A stretch of DNA of 48,887 nt from Candidatus Poribacteria bacterium (GCA_022827055.1 JAJDTR010000008.1:1-48887); one strand, 5' to 3'; shown: positions 1-8,349, numbered from the stretch's first letter. Numbers and translations: made by a program. Notes: generated from the sequence alone by a model not told the origin.

Positions 1-656
1 GACATCCGGGCATGAGCAGGCGGATTCTTGACGCTGAAACAAAAGGAGGGCCAAAAGTAGGCTAGTTCGCCTTCATCCACCGCTAGATTAATCATCCCGT
101 CTACCGCCCGCCTCAGCGCTTCCCGCCATATTGGACTCGCATCGCGTTTCGTGAAGTGTGACATGGTGCTAAGCATCGTACCATTGCCCATTGCCGACAA
201 CAGTTGGTCCTTGAATTCGGAGCGGCGTTTCGCCTCTTCGGGTTCAACCGGAGACCATACGAAAGCCCAAGGGCGTCCTTGTAACGGCACGTAATTCAGC
301 CCGTCGGGCCCCTGACTTTTCAGCGCTACCTCCGTCCATCGACGGTCCACATGCAGATTCATCTCGCTACCGGTTATTAGCCGCATAAAGGACGCAGCCA
401 TCATAAACTTGCCGGTAGTCGTGCTTTGCCAGCAACTGTGAAACATGTGCGGCGGATTGGAACGAAACACGACAATCCAGTAGACCTCGTAGTCGGCTTC
501 GGGATCGGTCGTTTCAGTGAGCGCGTTGAGCGCAAGCCTTGCCCGTTCGGCGATGTCCAACGTATCCGGCACAGTCGCCTCGTACGAGTCCCCATGGTAC
601 TTCGGCAAATCGAAATCCGGGATTATCGGGTTGATGTACTTCGTTGGCATATCCAT
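1..656 (-). CDS. Conserved hypothetical protein, N-terminal part, cut by window edge
   Basis: The frame stays open from an ATG at 656 to base 1, giving 218 complete codons with the C-terminus outside the window. I do not recognise the family. There is no signal peptide or membrane segment, so it is probably cytoplasmic. The visible part starts MDMPTKYINPIIPDF and then alternates helical, Trp/Tyr-rich stretches (YEVYWIVVFRSNPP, ELAYFWPSFCF). This could suit an alpha/alpha-toroid fold like that of some glycan-processing enzymes, but that is only an impression. The start lies 29 bases after the stop of the NHL gene upstream, so the two are probably co-transcribed. There is only a weak ribosome binding site (cgaaag). 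The in-frame ATG two codons downstream is an alternative start. Confidence 0.72.
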   Translation of the reverse strand, partial: MDMPTKYINPIIPDFDLPKYHGDSYEATVPDTLDIAERARLALNALTETTDPEADYEVYWIVVFRSNPPHMFHSCWQSTTTGKFMMAASFMRLITGSEMNLHVDRRWTEVALKSQGPDGLNYVPLQGRPWAFVWSPVEPEEAKRRSEFKDQLLSAMGNGTMLSTMSHFTKRDASPIWREALRRAVDGMINLAVDEGELAYFWPSFCFSVKNPPAHARM

Positions 657-685
657 CTTTCGGTGGCGATTGCGAGAATCCGTCT

Positions 686-1570
686 CTACACTCTGACGAA
701 TTTCTGTAGTCGTTGGCCTCTGCCGCCCTCGCCGATTTCCGCCACATAGATGCTTCCCTCATCATCGACGCAGATGCCGTGAGCTGCTTCCAACACACCA
801 CCTTCTGATCCGGCGAATCGACTCAGCCTTTCACCTTCCGGAGACCACACGCTTACACGGCAGTCACCTCCCTGTTCGACAACGTAAATTGTGTTGTCAT
901 CTGTCACCCACACGTCTCCCGGTGCGATTACATCCGTCCAGGTTTCCATGTGTTTCCCATCCGGGTCGAAAATCTGGATGCGGTCATTCTCTCGATCGCA
1001 AACAATGACGCGCCCTGTTTTGTCGCAGCCAATGTTGTGCACCACGGCAAATTCACCGGGACCGCTCCCGGCGTCGCCCCACGTCAGCAGATGTTCCCCA
1101 TTGCTTGAGTACTTGTGAACACAACGATTGCCGTAGCCATCCGACACATAAATGGATCCGTCCGGCCCTATAGCCACGCCGGTAGGCATGTTGAATTCAC
1201 CCTTGTAGTATGTTACGCCCGGCACACCGGGCCTACCCCACTCATTCTCTTTCTCACCAAGCAGGGTGTATCGACGCACGACATGCTGCCACGCATCGGT
1301 TAAGTAGACCTCGTCGTCGGGTCCTATGAATATGCCGTGAGATTGACTGACAAGATGCGGCGAAATGCCGAATTCACCGTAACCCCACGACGTGACAAAA
1401 TTTCCGTCTTTGTCAAAAACGATGATAGGATGCTTGCCGCGCGTAAACGCGAAGATTCGTCCCTTCGAATCAATCGCCGCATCCGAGACCATTGAGAAGA
1501 CCCAACCCTCCGGCAATTTTGCCCAGCCTTCCGCGAGTTCGTACCTGTAATCTCCTTCGCCTAATGCCAT
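686..1570 (-). CDS. NHL-repeat beta-propeller protein (amidating-lyase-like)
   Basis: A 294-aa protein made of repeated blade units: 'GRIFAFTRGKHPIIVFDKDGNF', 'GSIYVSDGYGNRCVHKYSSNGE', 'GRVIVCDRENDRIQIFDPDG' and 'GSIYVAEIGE', each cut here to its core. These match NHL repeats of the six-bladed propeller type seen in peptidyl-alpha-hydroxyglycine alpha-amidating lyase-like bacterial proteins. I started it at the ATG at 1570 because GGAGGTGCAAC lies directly before it. The open frame runs on to 1708 without a better site. No signal peptide is visible, so it is probably cytoplasmic. The ligand or reaction is unknown. It sits in the minus-strand sugar-acid gene group, between an enolase-superfamily gene and the unknown edge gene. 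A purely structural or regulatory propeller is equally possible. Confidence 0.85.
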   Translation of the reverse strand: MALGEGDYRYELAEGWAKLPEGWVFSMVSDAAIDSKGRIFAFTRGKHPIIVFDKDGNFVTSWGYGEFGISPHLVSQSHGIFIGPDDEVYLTDAWQHVVRRYTLLGEKENEWGRPGVPGVTYYKGEFNMPTGVAIGPDGSIYVSDGYGNRCVHKYSSNGEHLLTWGDAGSGPGEFAVVHNIGCDKTGRVIVCDRENDRIQIFDPDGKHMETWTDVIAPGDVWVTDDNTIYVVEQGGDCRVSVWSPEGERLSRFAGSEGGVLEAAHGICVDDEGSIYVAEIGEGGRGQRLQKFVRV

Positions 1571-1673
1571 GTTGCACCTCCGTCTTGTGAGATTGGAATT
1601 GCACAAAAATTTAGAAAAAAACGCTGTTGCCGCCAACTCTAGTTCACCCAAGTTGTCATCTGTCATTCCCGCT

Positions 1674-1699
1674 CGGCTTGGATAGACATATCCAAGCCG
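1674..1699. repeat. Perfect 11-bp-stem hairpin with GACA loop
   Basis: CGGCTTGGATA (1674-1684), loop GACA, TATCCAAGCCG (1689-1699). It has the same loop and inner stem pattern (GGATW-GACA-WATCC) as the next hairpin, which lies on the opposite strand. Confidence 0.8.
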
Positions 1700-1711
1700 T
1701 ACCCGCATATG

Positions 1712-1737
1712 CGCAGTGGATTTGTCAATCCACTGCG
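1712..1737. repeat. Perfect 11-bp-stem hairpin with TGTC loop (inverted sister of 1674-1699)
   Basis: CGCAGTGGATT (1712-1722), loop TGTC, AATCCACTGCG (1727-1737). Read on the minus strand the loop is GACA and the inner stem is GGATT/AATCC, so it is the same element type as 1674-1699 with a different outer stem that is still fully paired. Confidence 0.8.
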
Positions 1738-1794
1738 AGCAGATTGAGTCAATTTAGCTTACATTGCCCCGGTTTGCGACGTATCCTATAAGAT

Positions 1795-1817
1795 GTCGGG
1801 CTAGAAGCCCGACCTAC
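1795..1817. repeat. CTAC-type hairpin: GTCGGGCT-AGA-AGCCCGAC-CTAC
   Basis: 8-bp perfect stem (1795-1802 with 1806-1813), loop AGA, then CTAC. It lies 26 bases beyond the stop codon of the enolase-superfamily gene and could act as an RNA 3' end, although there is no T-run. It is one member of the dispersed hairpin family described in the findings. Confidence 0.7.
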
Positions 1818-1842
1818 GGGTATGGGTAGCAACTTGGGTTAG

Positions 1843-3030
1843 TTAATCGAAAAAGTCCGCGTCCTCCTCCGGCAAATACTTCCGCGTTGCCTCTTCATTG
1901 AGTTCGACGCCCATTCCGGGAGTATCCCAGACATCTATGAATCCGTCACTGACGATCGGGTCGGGAAGACCTTCTACGATGTCGTACCACCATTTTGGAC
2001 GAGCCACCGGATACTCGAAGGCAATGTAGTTTTCGGGCAAGGTCGCCGAAACCTGAACGAGAGCGGCAAGACCGATGAGACCGTTGGCTGTACCATGAGG
2101 CGCCATAAGGATACCGTGGAGATCCGCGTATTCCGCAACCCACTTTAGTTCGGCTATACCGCCAATATCGTAGGGGTCGGGCCCGCTAATATCCACGGCG
2201 CGCTTTTCGATAAGGTCTTTGAAATTTTGCCTAAGGTAGATCTGTTCCCCGGTATGGATTGGAGTAGACGTGCTCACCGTTACGTCACGGTAAAGATCCG
2301 CGAGCACATAGGGAATATAATCGCCGGTAATCATATCCTCAAGCCACATTACATTCAGTGGTTCCAAAGCCTTCGCCAGTCTAATGGCATCGGGGACAGT
2401 TAGTCCGGGACCGCAATCCAATGCAAGCCCTACCTCATCCCCTAGCACCTCCTTCATTGCCTCCACACAAGCAATCGTGTGCTTCAACCCTCGTTCCGTC
2501 AAAGAGCCGCGGTTCGTGATGATCCCTTCTCGTATCTCGCCGTAAAAGAAACCGGGTACCGCGCGCGGCATGGGGCTATGGAATGCGATGCCCTGCTTAA
2601 TGATTGTGAACCCCTCGCGAGCTGCTTTCATTTTCGCCATGTCCGCCGCATGATCTTCGGGCGAAACGCCTTTCAGTTCGAACCTGACAGAGCCGTTATA
2701 GACACGCGCTTTGTCGCGAACCTTTCCGCCGAGCAGTTTGTAGACGGGCACCCCCGCCGCTTTGCCAGCAATGTCCCATAACGCTGTCTCAATCGCACTG
2801 ACCGAACTGCCCCACGGTTTGAAACTTCCTAATCGGCGAATCTTAAGCATCACCCGCTCAACATCTGTCGGATCTTCGTCAACGATATACTGTTTATAGA
2901 ACAGAATGTGCGGCTTCAGGTAGTGTTTGTTGATTTCCGCGCCTCCCAAACCGCTGATGCCTTCATCGGTCGTAATGCGAATCACGGGGTATTGACCCAG
3001 AACGGTGCATTTCAAGTCTGTAATCTTCAT
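1843..3030 (-). CDS. Mandelate racemase/muconate lactonizing enzyme family (enolase superfamily) dehydratase
   Basis: A 395-aa protein, the usual length for this superfamily. The N-terminal capping domain (about residues 1-110) ends in 'AGVPVYKLLGGKVRD'. The barrel then carries TIIKQG (K145), metal ligands D205 (LALDCGPGL), E231 (MWLEDM) and E262 (HTGEQIY), and a base-type histidine H312 in MAPHGTANG. The HTGEQ and APHG pattern is like galactonate/gluconate-type acid-sugar dehydratases of the MR/MLE group. These remove water from an aldonic or uronic acid to give a 2-keto-3-deoxy acid. The substrate cannot be read from sequence. AGAGGA lies 8 bases before the ATG at 3030. It is followed by an RraA-like gene upstream in the transcript and by a second enolase-superfamily gene and a sugar kinase nearby. 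The stop codon lies inside a dispersed repeat word. Confidence 0.93.
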   Translation of the reverse strand: MKITDLKCTVLGQYPVIRITTDEGISGLGGAEINKHYLKPHILFYKQYIVDEDPTDVERVMLKIRRLGSFKPWGSSVSAIETALWDIAGKAAGVPVYKLLGGKVRDKARVYNGSVRFELKGVSPEDHAADMAKMKAAREGFTIIKQGIAFHSPMPRAVPGFFYGEIREGIITNRGSLTERGLKHTIACVEAMKEVLGDEVGLALDCGPGLTVPDAIRLAKALEPLNVMWLEDMITGDYIPYVLADLYRDVTVSTSTPIHTGEQIYLRQNFKDLIEKRAVDISGPDPYDIGGIAELKWVAEYADLHGILMAPHGTANGLIGLAALVQVSATLPENYIAFEYPVARPKWWYDIVEGLPDPIVSDGFIDVWDTPGMGVELNEEATRKYLPEEDADFFD

Positions 3031-3112
3031 TCTAGGAGTCCTCTAGCTTGATCCATGGTGTTAAAGGACGGGTCGCTTTATAGTCAAATCCATTCATATT
3101 TACACATATTTT

Positions 3113-3183
3113 GGTAGGTGTGGTTTCCAACCGCACCTTCGAGACCGCATGAAAACCGATTCGGTTAGGAAACCGAACCTACC
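3113..3183. repeat. Pair of facing CTAC-type hairpins
   Basis: First hairpin: GGTAG then GGTGTGGTT-TCC-AACCGCACC (3117-3137, one G-T pair). Second: TTCGGTT-AGGA-AACCGAA (3160-3177) followed by CCTACC. The GGTAG of the first and the CTACC of the second are reverse complements, so the two copies face each other across 22 bases. They lie in the 192-base gap between the enolase-superfamily gene and the RraA-like gene, which otherwise shows no gene. Confidence 0.65.
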
Positions 3184-3222
3184 TTGGCGTTTAAATGACT
3201 ATTGGTTTTACTATGAAATCCT

Positions 3223-3894
3223 TTATCGCTTGAACTTCGCACGTAATTTATCCATGTTAAAGTCCGGTGCATCGTAGAAACTAAATACCTCTGCTTCATG
3301 TGCGCGTACCTCGCCGGCTAACCGCAGGATGTCTTCGGCATGTTCGATTGGTACGCGTACACACCCATCTGCATCGGCGAGGATGAGATCGCCGGGTCTT
3401 ATTCGCGTTTGACCAATTGTGACCGGCTCATTAAAGCGTGTCAGGTTAAAGACACCATGACCCGGCACGGTGCCCCACCCCCAGATCGGCAACCCGACAG
3501 CACGAATGCCCGCCAAGTCCCGCGCGCTTCCATCAAGTATCGCACCCACTGCACCAAGGCGTTTGTACAACCTTGCCATTCCGTCTCCGAAGCAGGCGCC
3601 CCGCCCGGGACGCGAATCGACGTCCTTCATCACTGTAAAAAAGGGGGTTTCTTGGTCATTCATGTGTTCGTAGAAGTCTATCCACTCAATCTTCGGCGAA
3701 TCGGGATCGTTCGTGGTGACCTCAGCGGTCACGGCACAGCCGACGATTGTTCCAAACTCCGGCGATAGATAACGGATCTCGTGGCTTGTGTAATCTTCAT
3801 TCGGAAGCCCCAGTTTCTCGACCATGGCGTTGAAGACTGTAGGTGAATCAAACTCCTTGAGTCCCTCAATAATTTCTATGATGTTATCCGACAT
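3223..3894 (-). CDS. RraA family protein (4-hydroxy-4-methyl-2-oxoglutarate aldolase-like)
   Basis: 223 aa from the ATG at 3894, which has GGAACGAGG just before it. The frame is open to 4005, but that extension reads as non-coding. RraA/HMG-aldolase signatures are present: 'FDSPTVFNAM' near the N-terminus, 'RGACFGDGMARL', then AILDGSARDLAGIR (the Arg-Asp pair of the G-x20-R-D active-site motif), and 'GDLILADADGCVRVP'. Family members are cytosolic divalent-metal-dependent enzymes that cleave 4-hydroxy-2-oxo acids to pyruvate. Others are RNase E inhibitors that lack catalysis. The retained R-D pair and the surrounding dehydratase and kinase genes favour the aldolase role, in which it would cleave keto-deoxy acids made by the neighbours. 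This is inference from context. Confidence 0.9.
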   Translation of the reverse strand: MSDNIIEIIEGLKEFDSPTVFNAMVEKLGLPNEDYTSHEIRYLSPEFGTIVGCAVTAEVTTNDPDSPKIEWIDFYEHMNDQETPFFTVMKDVDSRPGRGACFGDGMARLYKRLGAVGAILDGSARDLAGIRAVGLPIWGWGTVPGHGVFNLTRFNEPVTIGQTRIRPGDLILADADGCVRVPIEHAEDILRLAGEVRAHEAEVFSFYDAPDFNMDKLRAKFKR

Positions 3895-4037
3895 AATGCC
3901 TCGTTCCTTGCTTGTAAGTATACTGAATATGGGTTGTCGAAATATCGAGTGCGCTGTATCCAGGGCGGAAAACAGGCTGTTCTTCCCCGCACACTCGGTA
4001 TTCATATAGAAGAATTCGCGATTACGAATCTCGATTC

Positions 4038-5411
4038 CTACATTACCAGTTCATCGGGTGGACTGTAGTCAGATTTCAACGGATCCCACTTCTCACCGCA
4101 CATCTCGCTGATAACCGCCCATTCACCGGCGGTAAGATTGCTGTGATGATGGTACAAGAAGTGCTTCAAACCTGCGCTCTCGGCTGCCCTCATTAGCTGC
4201 CGTAAGTGACCAGGCGACATCGGATCCCCGTCATGAGGGCTGCGTCCCGTGTCAACCCATGGCACAATTCGATTCGGGTCATCTACTGCCGCTAACGCCC
4301 TCCGTGTTTCCCGAGTCACGACCTCCTCGAAGAACTCAACGGTCAGTGCATCTTCCAGATCGCTCCGACCCGTTACAAGGGGCAACTCCAAGCCAAACAG
4401 TGCATTCACCACCGCGAGAGCTTCTGTATCGCCTAATCCCGCGTTCCAATCGGTAAGTGTTTCGACATAGCGGTACACGGTGCCAACCATCCCGTCGAAG
4501 CCGCGATTCCAGAAGTAGTGTTTGGGCAGCAGGATATCCATGAACTCCGCAATCTGCGCGAAGTCGGAGCCGCAGAGCGGCGCAAACGCGGCAGAGCGCA
4601 TGCCAAGCCCCAGCTTCACCGGACGGTTCGCCTCGGCGGTAAGACATTCTCGAACGTTTCGAACGTAATCTGTCACCGCTTTCACGCGAAATTCAAACCA
4701 CGCCATGAGATCAGGATCGCCGCCAAGAAGTCGAAAAGCACCGAGTAACCCACCCGAAGCGTATAATTCCAGTCGGGACGGCGTTAGCGCATGAAGACAC
4801 TGGTAGAGCCGATCCTTCGCAGAGACGAGTGCGGCGTAGTCGAAACCGAGTTCAGTGCATTTCTCGGAGACCGATTCGGGCAGGTCGTCAAAGATATACG
4901 ACCGTCTATTGAGGTGGTGCTGCGCGATCTCGTAACCCCATTCCGGTCCATCCATGATGCCGCCATCCACCATGGGGTAATGCTCCAACGTGTCGATCAT
5001 GCGGGCACATCTCGCCATGCGGGTGGCTTCGTCCGTGATTTGGTGTCCGTTCCCTCCCTTGCCTTCCCCGGAGTAGGGTCGAAAGATCCAAACCGACCAG
5101 CCTCGCTCCTTCGCAGCAGTCAGCATGTCGTCAACCTGTGGGCGCTTTTCAATCAATCGCTCCTGGGGAGAAGAGGGCACTTCCACGCCCAAGCGACGGT
5201 AGACGTCTGGATTCAGGTCAAAGGTAGGGATGGGCGTCCGATCCGTAACTCCTGCCACGGTGCGCTGCCCCGGAACCAGTTTCGGGGCATTAAAGTTCAT
5301 CGAGCCAACCACCAGCCCGGACACACCCCCGGCCTCCCAAGCATCAAACAATCGCTCGTAGTCGTCAAGCAGGTGTTCAAGATCTCGCATGACATCCATC
5401 CAGACATTCAT
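4038..5411 (-). CDS. Conserved hypothetical protein, 457 aa, probable TIM-barrel-like enzyme
   Basis: A full-length gene with GGAGGGAG 9 bases before the ATG at 5411. I do not recognise the family with certainty. It has no signal peptide or membrane segments. The sequence has a (beta/alpha)-barrel look, with strands followed by acidic or aromatic residues: SVWIFRPYSGEG, 'VDGGIMDGPEWGYEIAQ', 'VKLGLGMRSAAFAPL', 'MDILLPKHYFWNRGFDG', 'RIVPWVDTGRSPHDG' and 'LKHFLYHHHSNL'. The DGPEWG stretch and the late PWVDTG and YHHH stretches resemble active-site loops of glycoside-hydrolase-like barrels of unknown function. It sits between the RraA-like gene and the second enolase-superfamily gene on the same strand, so a role in carbohydrate breakdown is plausible but unproven. 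Confidence 0.78.
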   Translation of the reverse strand: MNVWMDVMRDLEHLLDDYERLFDAWEAGGVSGLVVGSMNFNAPKLVPGQRTVAGVTDRTPIPTFDLNPDVYRRLGVEVPSSPQERLIEKRPQVDDMLTAAKERGWSVWIFRPYSGEGKGGNGHQITDEATRMARCARMIDTLEHYPMVDGGIMDGPEWGYEIAQHHLNRRSYIFDDLPESVSEKCTELGFDYAALVSAKDRLYQCLHALTPSRLELYASGGLLGAFRLLGGDPDLMAWFEFRVKAVTDYVRNVRECLTAEANRPVKLGLGMRSAAFAPLCGSDFAQIAEFMDILLPKHYFWNRGFDGMVGTVYRYVETLTDWNAGLGDTEALAVVNALFGLELPLVTGRSDLEDALTVEFFEEVVTRETRRALAAVDDPNRIVPWVDTGRSPHDGDPMSPGHLRQLMRAAESAGLKHFLYHHHSNLTAGEWAVISEMCGEKWDPLKSDYSPPDELVM

Positions 5412-5436
5412 TGCCTTAATCTCCCTCCATCATCTG

Positions 5437-5488
5437 ACGTGCGCCTCCACACCTCACACAATACTATACTCGTGGAAATTGCGCACGT
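5437..5488 (-). promoter_or_regulatory. Inverted repeat flanking a -10-like element upstream of the 457-aa gene
   Basis: ACGTGCGC (5437-5444) and GCGCACGT (5481-5488) form an 8-bp inverted repeat with 36 bases between the arms. The spacer holds TATAGT on the minus strand (5463-5468), a -10-like hexamer, without a convincing -35. An operator arrangement is possible. The rest of the 5412-5641 gap has no visible gene. Confidence 0.3.
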
Positions 5489-5641
5489 TGCACCGACTCA
5501 AAGTAAATGGAACATGCGTAGAGTAATGCGTGATGCGTAATTCGTAAAAAATCTGGTTTCGGATCACACATTACGCGCTCTGAATCTCCACTTCGATGCA
5601 CTGGGGTTATCATACGTGTGAGTTCTGTCTAGATTTGGTTG

Positions 5642-6889
5642 CTATTGTTGCAACGCTTTGTTAACCGTACGTTCATAAGACGCATCGAATTTGTCCGTGC
5701 CATCATCCTCAATTATCTCCAGCCAAACGCCGGGGACAAATCCCGGGTAGTCCCCTTCGCTGAATGCGGGCGCGTAGACGTCCTCGCCCGTAAAATCATG
5801 CATTGTTTCTCCGCCATTCTCATTTGGTATATGGATTCGACAGATTCGCCGTTCTCTCCGAAACAGGTCTTGAGGCGTCGGTGCATCCGGTTCGACACAA
5901 AAGCGTTCCAACGCGGACTCATCAACTTCGATTCCCAAACCCGGCCTTTCGGGCACCCGAATGCTCCCGTCCTCTACATCCAGTCGCTCCTTCAACAGAT
6001 CGTGTTCCCACAGTTCATGAGCGGTGATGGCAGGCAAACGCGCATGGGTTTGTACAGCGCCGATATGCACGGCATACGCAGTCGTAATGCCGCTCCCGAC
6101 CATTTGCATCCAGAAGGGTTTGTCGAATGATGCACATAACGCACCCTTTCGCCGCACCTCCGTGGCACCGCCGCCAACGACAAATCCATCACCGGCGCCA
6201 GAGTGAAGATACGACTCTCTGAAATGATCGATAATCGGGTTCTCCACCACGTTCCGCAGATGCTTCGCTCCCTCGATGTCGGTACGCAGCCAAAACGGGC
6301 TTTCGTAGTAGGCGACGTTGGAGCAGGCATCCAAGCGCTTCAGTATCGGAATGGCAAAATCTTTCGTGAGGAGGAAGGCGTTGAAATCAATATAGAACCG
6401 GTAGTTTTGCGGCACTGCCTGCGCGAGCGCGTCCACTTGGGCGAATATGTCCCACCATGGACGTGCTTTCAGTTTAATCGACGTATATCCGCGCCGGACC
6501 GATTCCAGCGCTTCTTCCACCCAATCCTCGGGCGGCATATCGATCGACCACCACGAGATTGGGCATCGATCTCGAACTTTACCGCCAAGCAGTTGATAAG
6601 CGGGCACCTCGACTGCTTTTCCCGCTGCGTCGACCAGTGCCATCTGGAGTCCGAATCCGACTGTCTCGTCTTGCACGAACGCGAACGGATTGTTTCCAAG
6701 AATCCGCTCGATGTTCCCAGTTTCATTTTCCGAACTTTCGCCGTACCCGATTACACCGTTGTCTAACTCAAGCCGGTACACGTACAGACGCTCGCTATGC
6801 GTCAAGGCGCGGTGCATATGCATCTTCACGCGATCGCAGTAGAACGGAATGTTGAGCGCCAGCATTTCGACGTTCTTGACTTTCATCAT
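5642..6889 (-). CDS. Second enolase-superfamily (MR/MLE type) enzyme
   Basis: 415 aa. The barrel carries the KxK motif (SIKLKAR, K139/K141), metal-ligand candidates D168 (FYIDFNAF) and E196 (AYYESPF), then 'NPIIDHF', and an 'AYAVHIGAVQTHARLPA' segment late in the barrel. The capping domain ends in 'EVPAYQLLGGKVRD', as in the first enolase-superfamily gene here, yet the barrels differ greatly, so this is a separate subgroup rather than a recent copy. Such enzymes abstract a proton alpha to a carboxylate (dehydration, epimerisation or cycloisomerisation). The substrate is unknown, and an acid sugar is likely from context. ATGs at 6889 and 6886 are the plausible starts. A GTG at 6895 is also in frame. 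None has a strong ribosome binding site. The PfkB kinase gene lies 96 bases upstream on the same strand. Confidence 0.9.
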   Translation of the reverse strand: MMKVKNVEMLALNIPFYCDRVKMHMHRALTHSERLYVYRLELDNGVIGYGESSENETGNIERILGNNPFAFVQDETVGFGLQMALVDAAGKAVEVPAYQLLGGKVRDRCPISWWSIDMPPEDWVEEALESVRRGYTSIKLKARPWWDIFAQVDALAQAVPQNYRFYIDFNAFLLTKDFAIPILKRLDACSNVAYYESPFWLRTDIEGAKHLRNVVENPIIDHFRESYLHSGAGDGFVVGGGATEVRRKGALCASFDKPFWMQMVGSGITTAYAVHIGAVQTHARLPAITAHELWEHDLLKERLDVEDGSIRVPERPGLGIEVDESALERFCVEPDAPTPQDLFRRERRICRIHIPNENGGETMHDFTGEDVYAPAFSEGDYPGFVPGVWLEIIEDDGTDKFDASYERTVNKALQQ

Positions 6890-6985
6890 TGGCACCGATT
6901 GGCGATCCCCGTCGCGAGACCAAGGTTGTGTGTCAACGTGCAGTGCGTTATGCTGGAATCGGTTGGTCGGGACAGGCCTTAAAGT

Positions 6986-8053
6986 TCAACGCACTTTACT
7001 TAAGCTATGCTCAATCTCGGATGCGGGAGGATGGTAGATTCCGCCTTCCACGGTGGTACTCATTTCCGCGATCCGACACGCTTCCTCAAATGATGCCGAG
7101 ATATCCTTGCTAATCAAATACAACGCGGCAAACGCGCCCGTGAGGTTGTCGCCCGCACCCGTTGTGTTCACCCCTGTCAGTTCATTTTTTGGTGCGGATC
7201 GCTCAATGCTGAGCACCTTCTTTCCCGACCGGAAAGCCATGTGCGCTTCCGGATAACCCGTCAACGCTACGCCGTGTCTAATGCCCATTTCCAGCACGGA
7301 TTCAGCCGCTTCGCGCTTTGACCTAGACGTCTCGTGTATTTCTCTCTCCAAGATGATTTCTGCCTCTTCCTTTCCCAGGGAACAGAAATCAATGTAAGGT
7401 GCAGCCGCGCGGAAACCTATCCTAGCATTCGTCCTCGCCTCGTCGTCTCGAGCTCCCCAGAGCGACATCCGAAAATTCACGGCATAAAATGTCGCTACGC
7501 CTTGGAGTTTGGCGCGCTCTAGCGCATCAGCGACTCTATTTCGGTCTTTCGTTCTAGCATGAGTAATCCCGGTAATAATTAGACCAACGCGATTCGATTC
7601 GTGTCTCCGTATGGCATCGGAGACCTGTCGCTCGGTCAGACTTTCAAATGCCGCCCCCGATCGCGCATACGGAAACGAACCCAGTTCGTCGCGATACCCC
7701 TCGAAATAGGCTCCCATATGGCTATGACCTGCGCGCCGAACATCATTCGAATCAATCCCATGGCGCTCCAGCCATTCGATAAACTGCATCGAACAGGCAC
7801 AGGCGTCGTCTCCCACCGCCGTTATCAAACCTGTTAGATTACGTGGGCTGTCACCCGCCAAGACATGCTTGGCGGCATTTGCCGCGTTCAGAATGTCACC
7901 GGAGAAACCGGCCGAGCCGTCTCGGACGAGACTGTGTGCGGCGAAATCGAGGTTTCCAGGATTATCCTGTGCATCCAGAATCATCGCTTCGGGAAGATGT
8001 TCCGTTCTTACCTCCACCAACGGTTCTCCCCAACCAAGAATTGAATACGCCAT
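6986..8053 (-). CDS. PfkB family sugar kinase (2-keto-3-deoxygluconate kinase-like)
   Basis: 355 aa. Ribokinase-fold signatures: an N-terminal beta-strand and 'GEPLVEV' start, the GG-type region 'GDILNAANAAKHVLAG', 'ITAVGDDACACSMQFIEWL', the substrate-lid region, and the diagnostic C-terminal PfkB signature GVNTTGAGDNLTGAF with catalytic base D302. The family transfers phosphate from ATP to a sugar hydroxyl in the cytoplasm. Ribokinase, fructokinase and 2-keto-3-deoxygluconate kinase all belong to it. Two enolase-superfamily dehydratases and an RraA-like aldolase downstream favour a keto-deoxy sugar-acid substrate (inference). The ATG at 8053 follows AGGATGTGCCG. A GTG at 8059 is in frame but overlaps that site. 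It is probably the first gene of the minus-strand group, since 8054-8349 holds only a divergent plus-strand promoter. Confidence 0.88.
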   Translation of the reverse strand: MAYSILGWGEPLVEVRTEHLPEAMILDAQDNPGNLDFAAHSLVRDGSAGFSGDILNAANAAKHVLAGDSPRNLTGLITAVGDDACACSMQFIEWLERHGIDSNDVRRAGHSHMGAYFEGYRDELGSFPYARSGAAFESLTERQVSDAIRRHESNRVGLIITGITHARTKDRNRVADALERAKLQGVATFYAVNFRMSLWGARDDEARTNARIGFRAAAPYIDFCSLGKEEAEIILEREIHETSRSKREAAESVLEMGIRHGVALTGYPEAHMAFRSGKKVLSIERSAPKNELTGVNTTGAGDNLTGAFAALYLISKDISASFEEACRIAEMSTTVEGGIYHPPASEIEHSLSKVR

Positions 8054-8203
8054 CGGCACATCCTAGACGTGAACGGGTTCTAACGGTCAAATAGGTAACG
8101 TATCAACGCACTGCGATTTTAGCAGAAAGGCTCGGAGGCGTCAATACAAAAGACGGATCGCAAAGCTTAGGAAATGGTGCGGATTCGCAAGTGGGTTGTG
8201 CGC

Positions 8204-8232
8204 TTGCATCCATATCGCTGTTGGTTTATACT
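8204..8232 (+). promoter_or_regulatory. Sigma70-like promoter for the PhyH gene
   Basis: TTGCAT (8204-8209), 17-base spacer, TATACT (8227-8232), about 118 bases before the chosen ATG at 8350. The preceding open frame from 8191 is better explained as leader. Confidence 0.5.
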
Positions 8233-8349
8233 AAACAAGGAAGCGCATTTGCACAAGGTGGAACTGATTCGCGTGCACAGCGCACAGAGCGAATTCATGA
8301 CGTAGGAATATCCTTGGACAAACGCGTTCCGATGCGCCGAGGGAAAACT

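Larger units (their letters stand above)
1646..1839. repeat. Inverted-repeat-bounded, hairpin-rich intergenic unit (MITE-like)
   Basis: ACCCAAGTTG (1646-1655) and its reverse complement CAACTTGGGT (1830-1839) bracket about 194 bases that contain three strong hairpins and no ORF. The right end belongs to an 18-base word (1830-1847, inverted) that recurs at 29092-29109. A 13-base version of the left end, ACCCAAGTTGTCA, recurs at 29100-29112. This resembles a non-autonomous miniature element, but no target-site duplication was identified. The right-end word overlaps the stop codon of the enolase-superfamily gene at 1843-1845. Confidence 0.45.

Noticed and set aside
4791..5540. 249-aa plus-strand open frame
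   Set aside because: It is antisense to the 457-aa gene, whose ribosome binding site and protein-like composition are clear.
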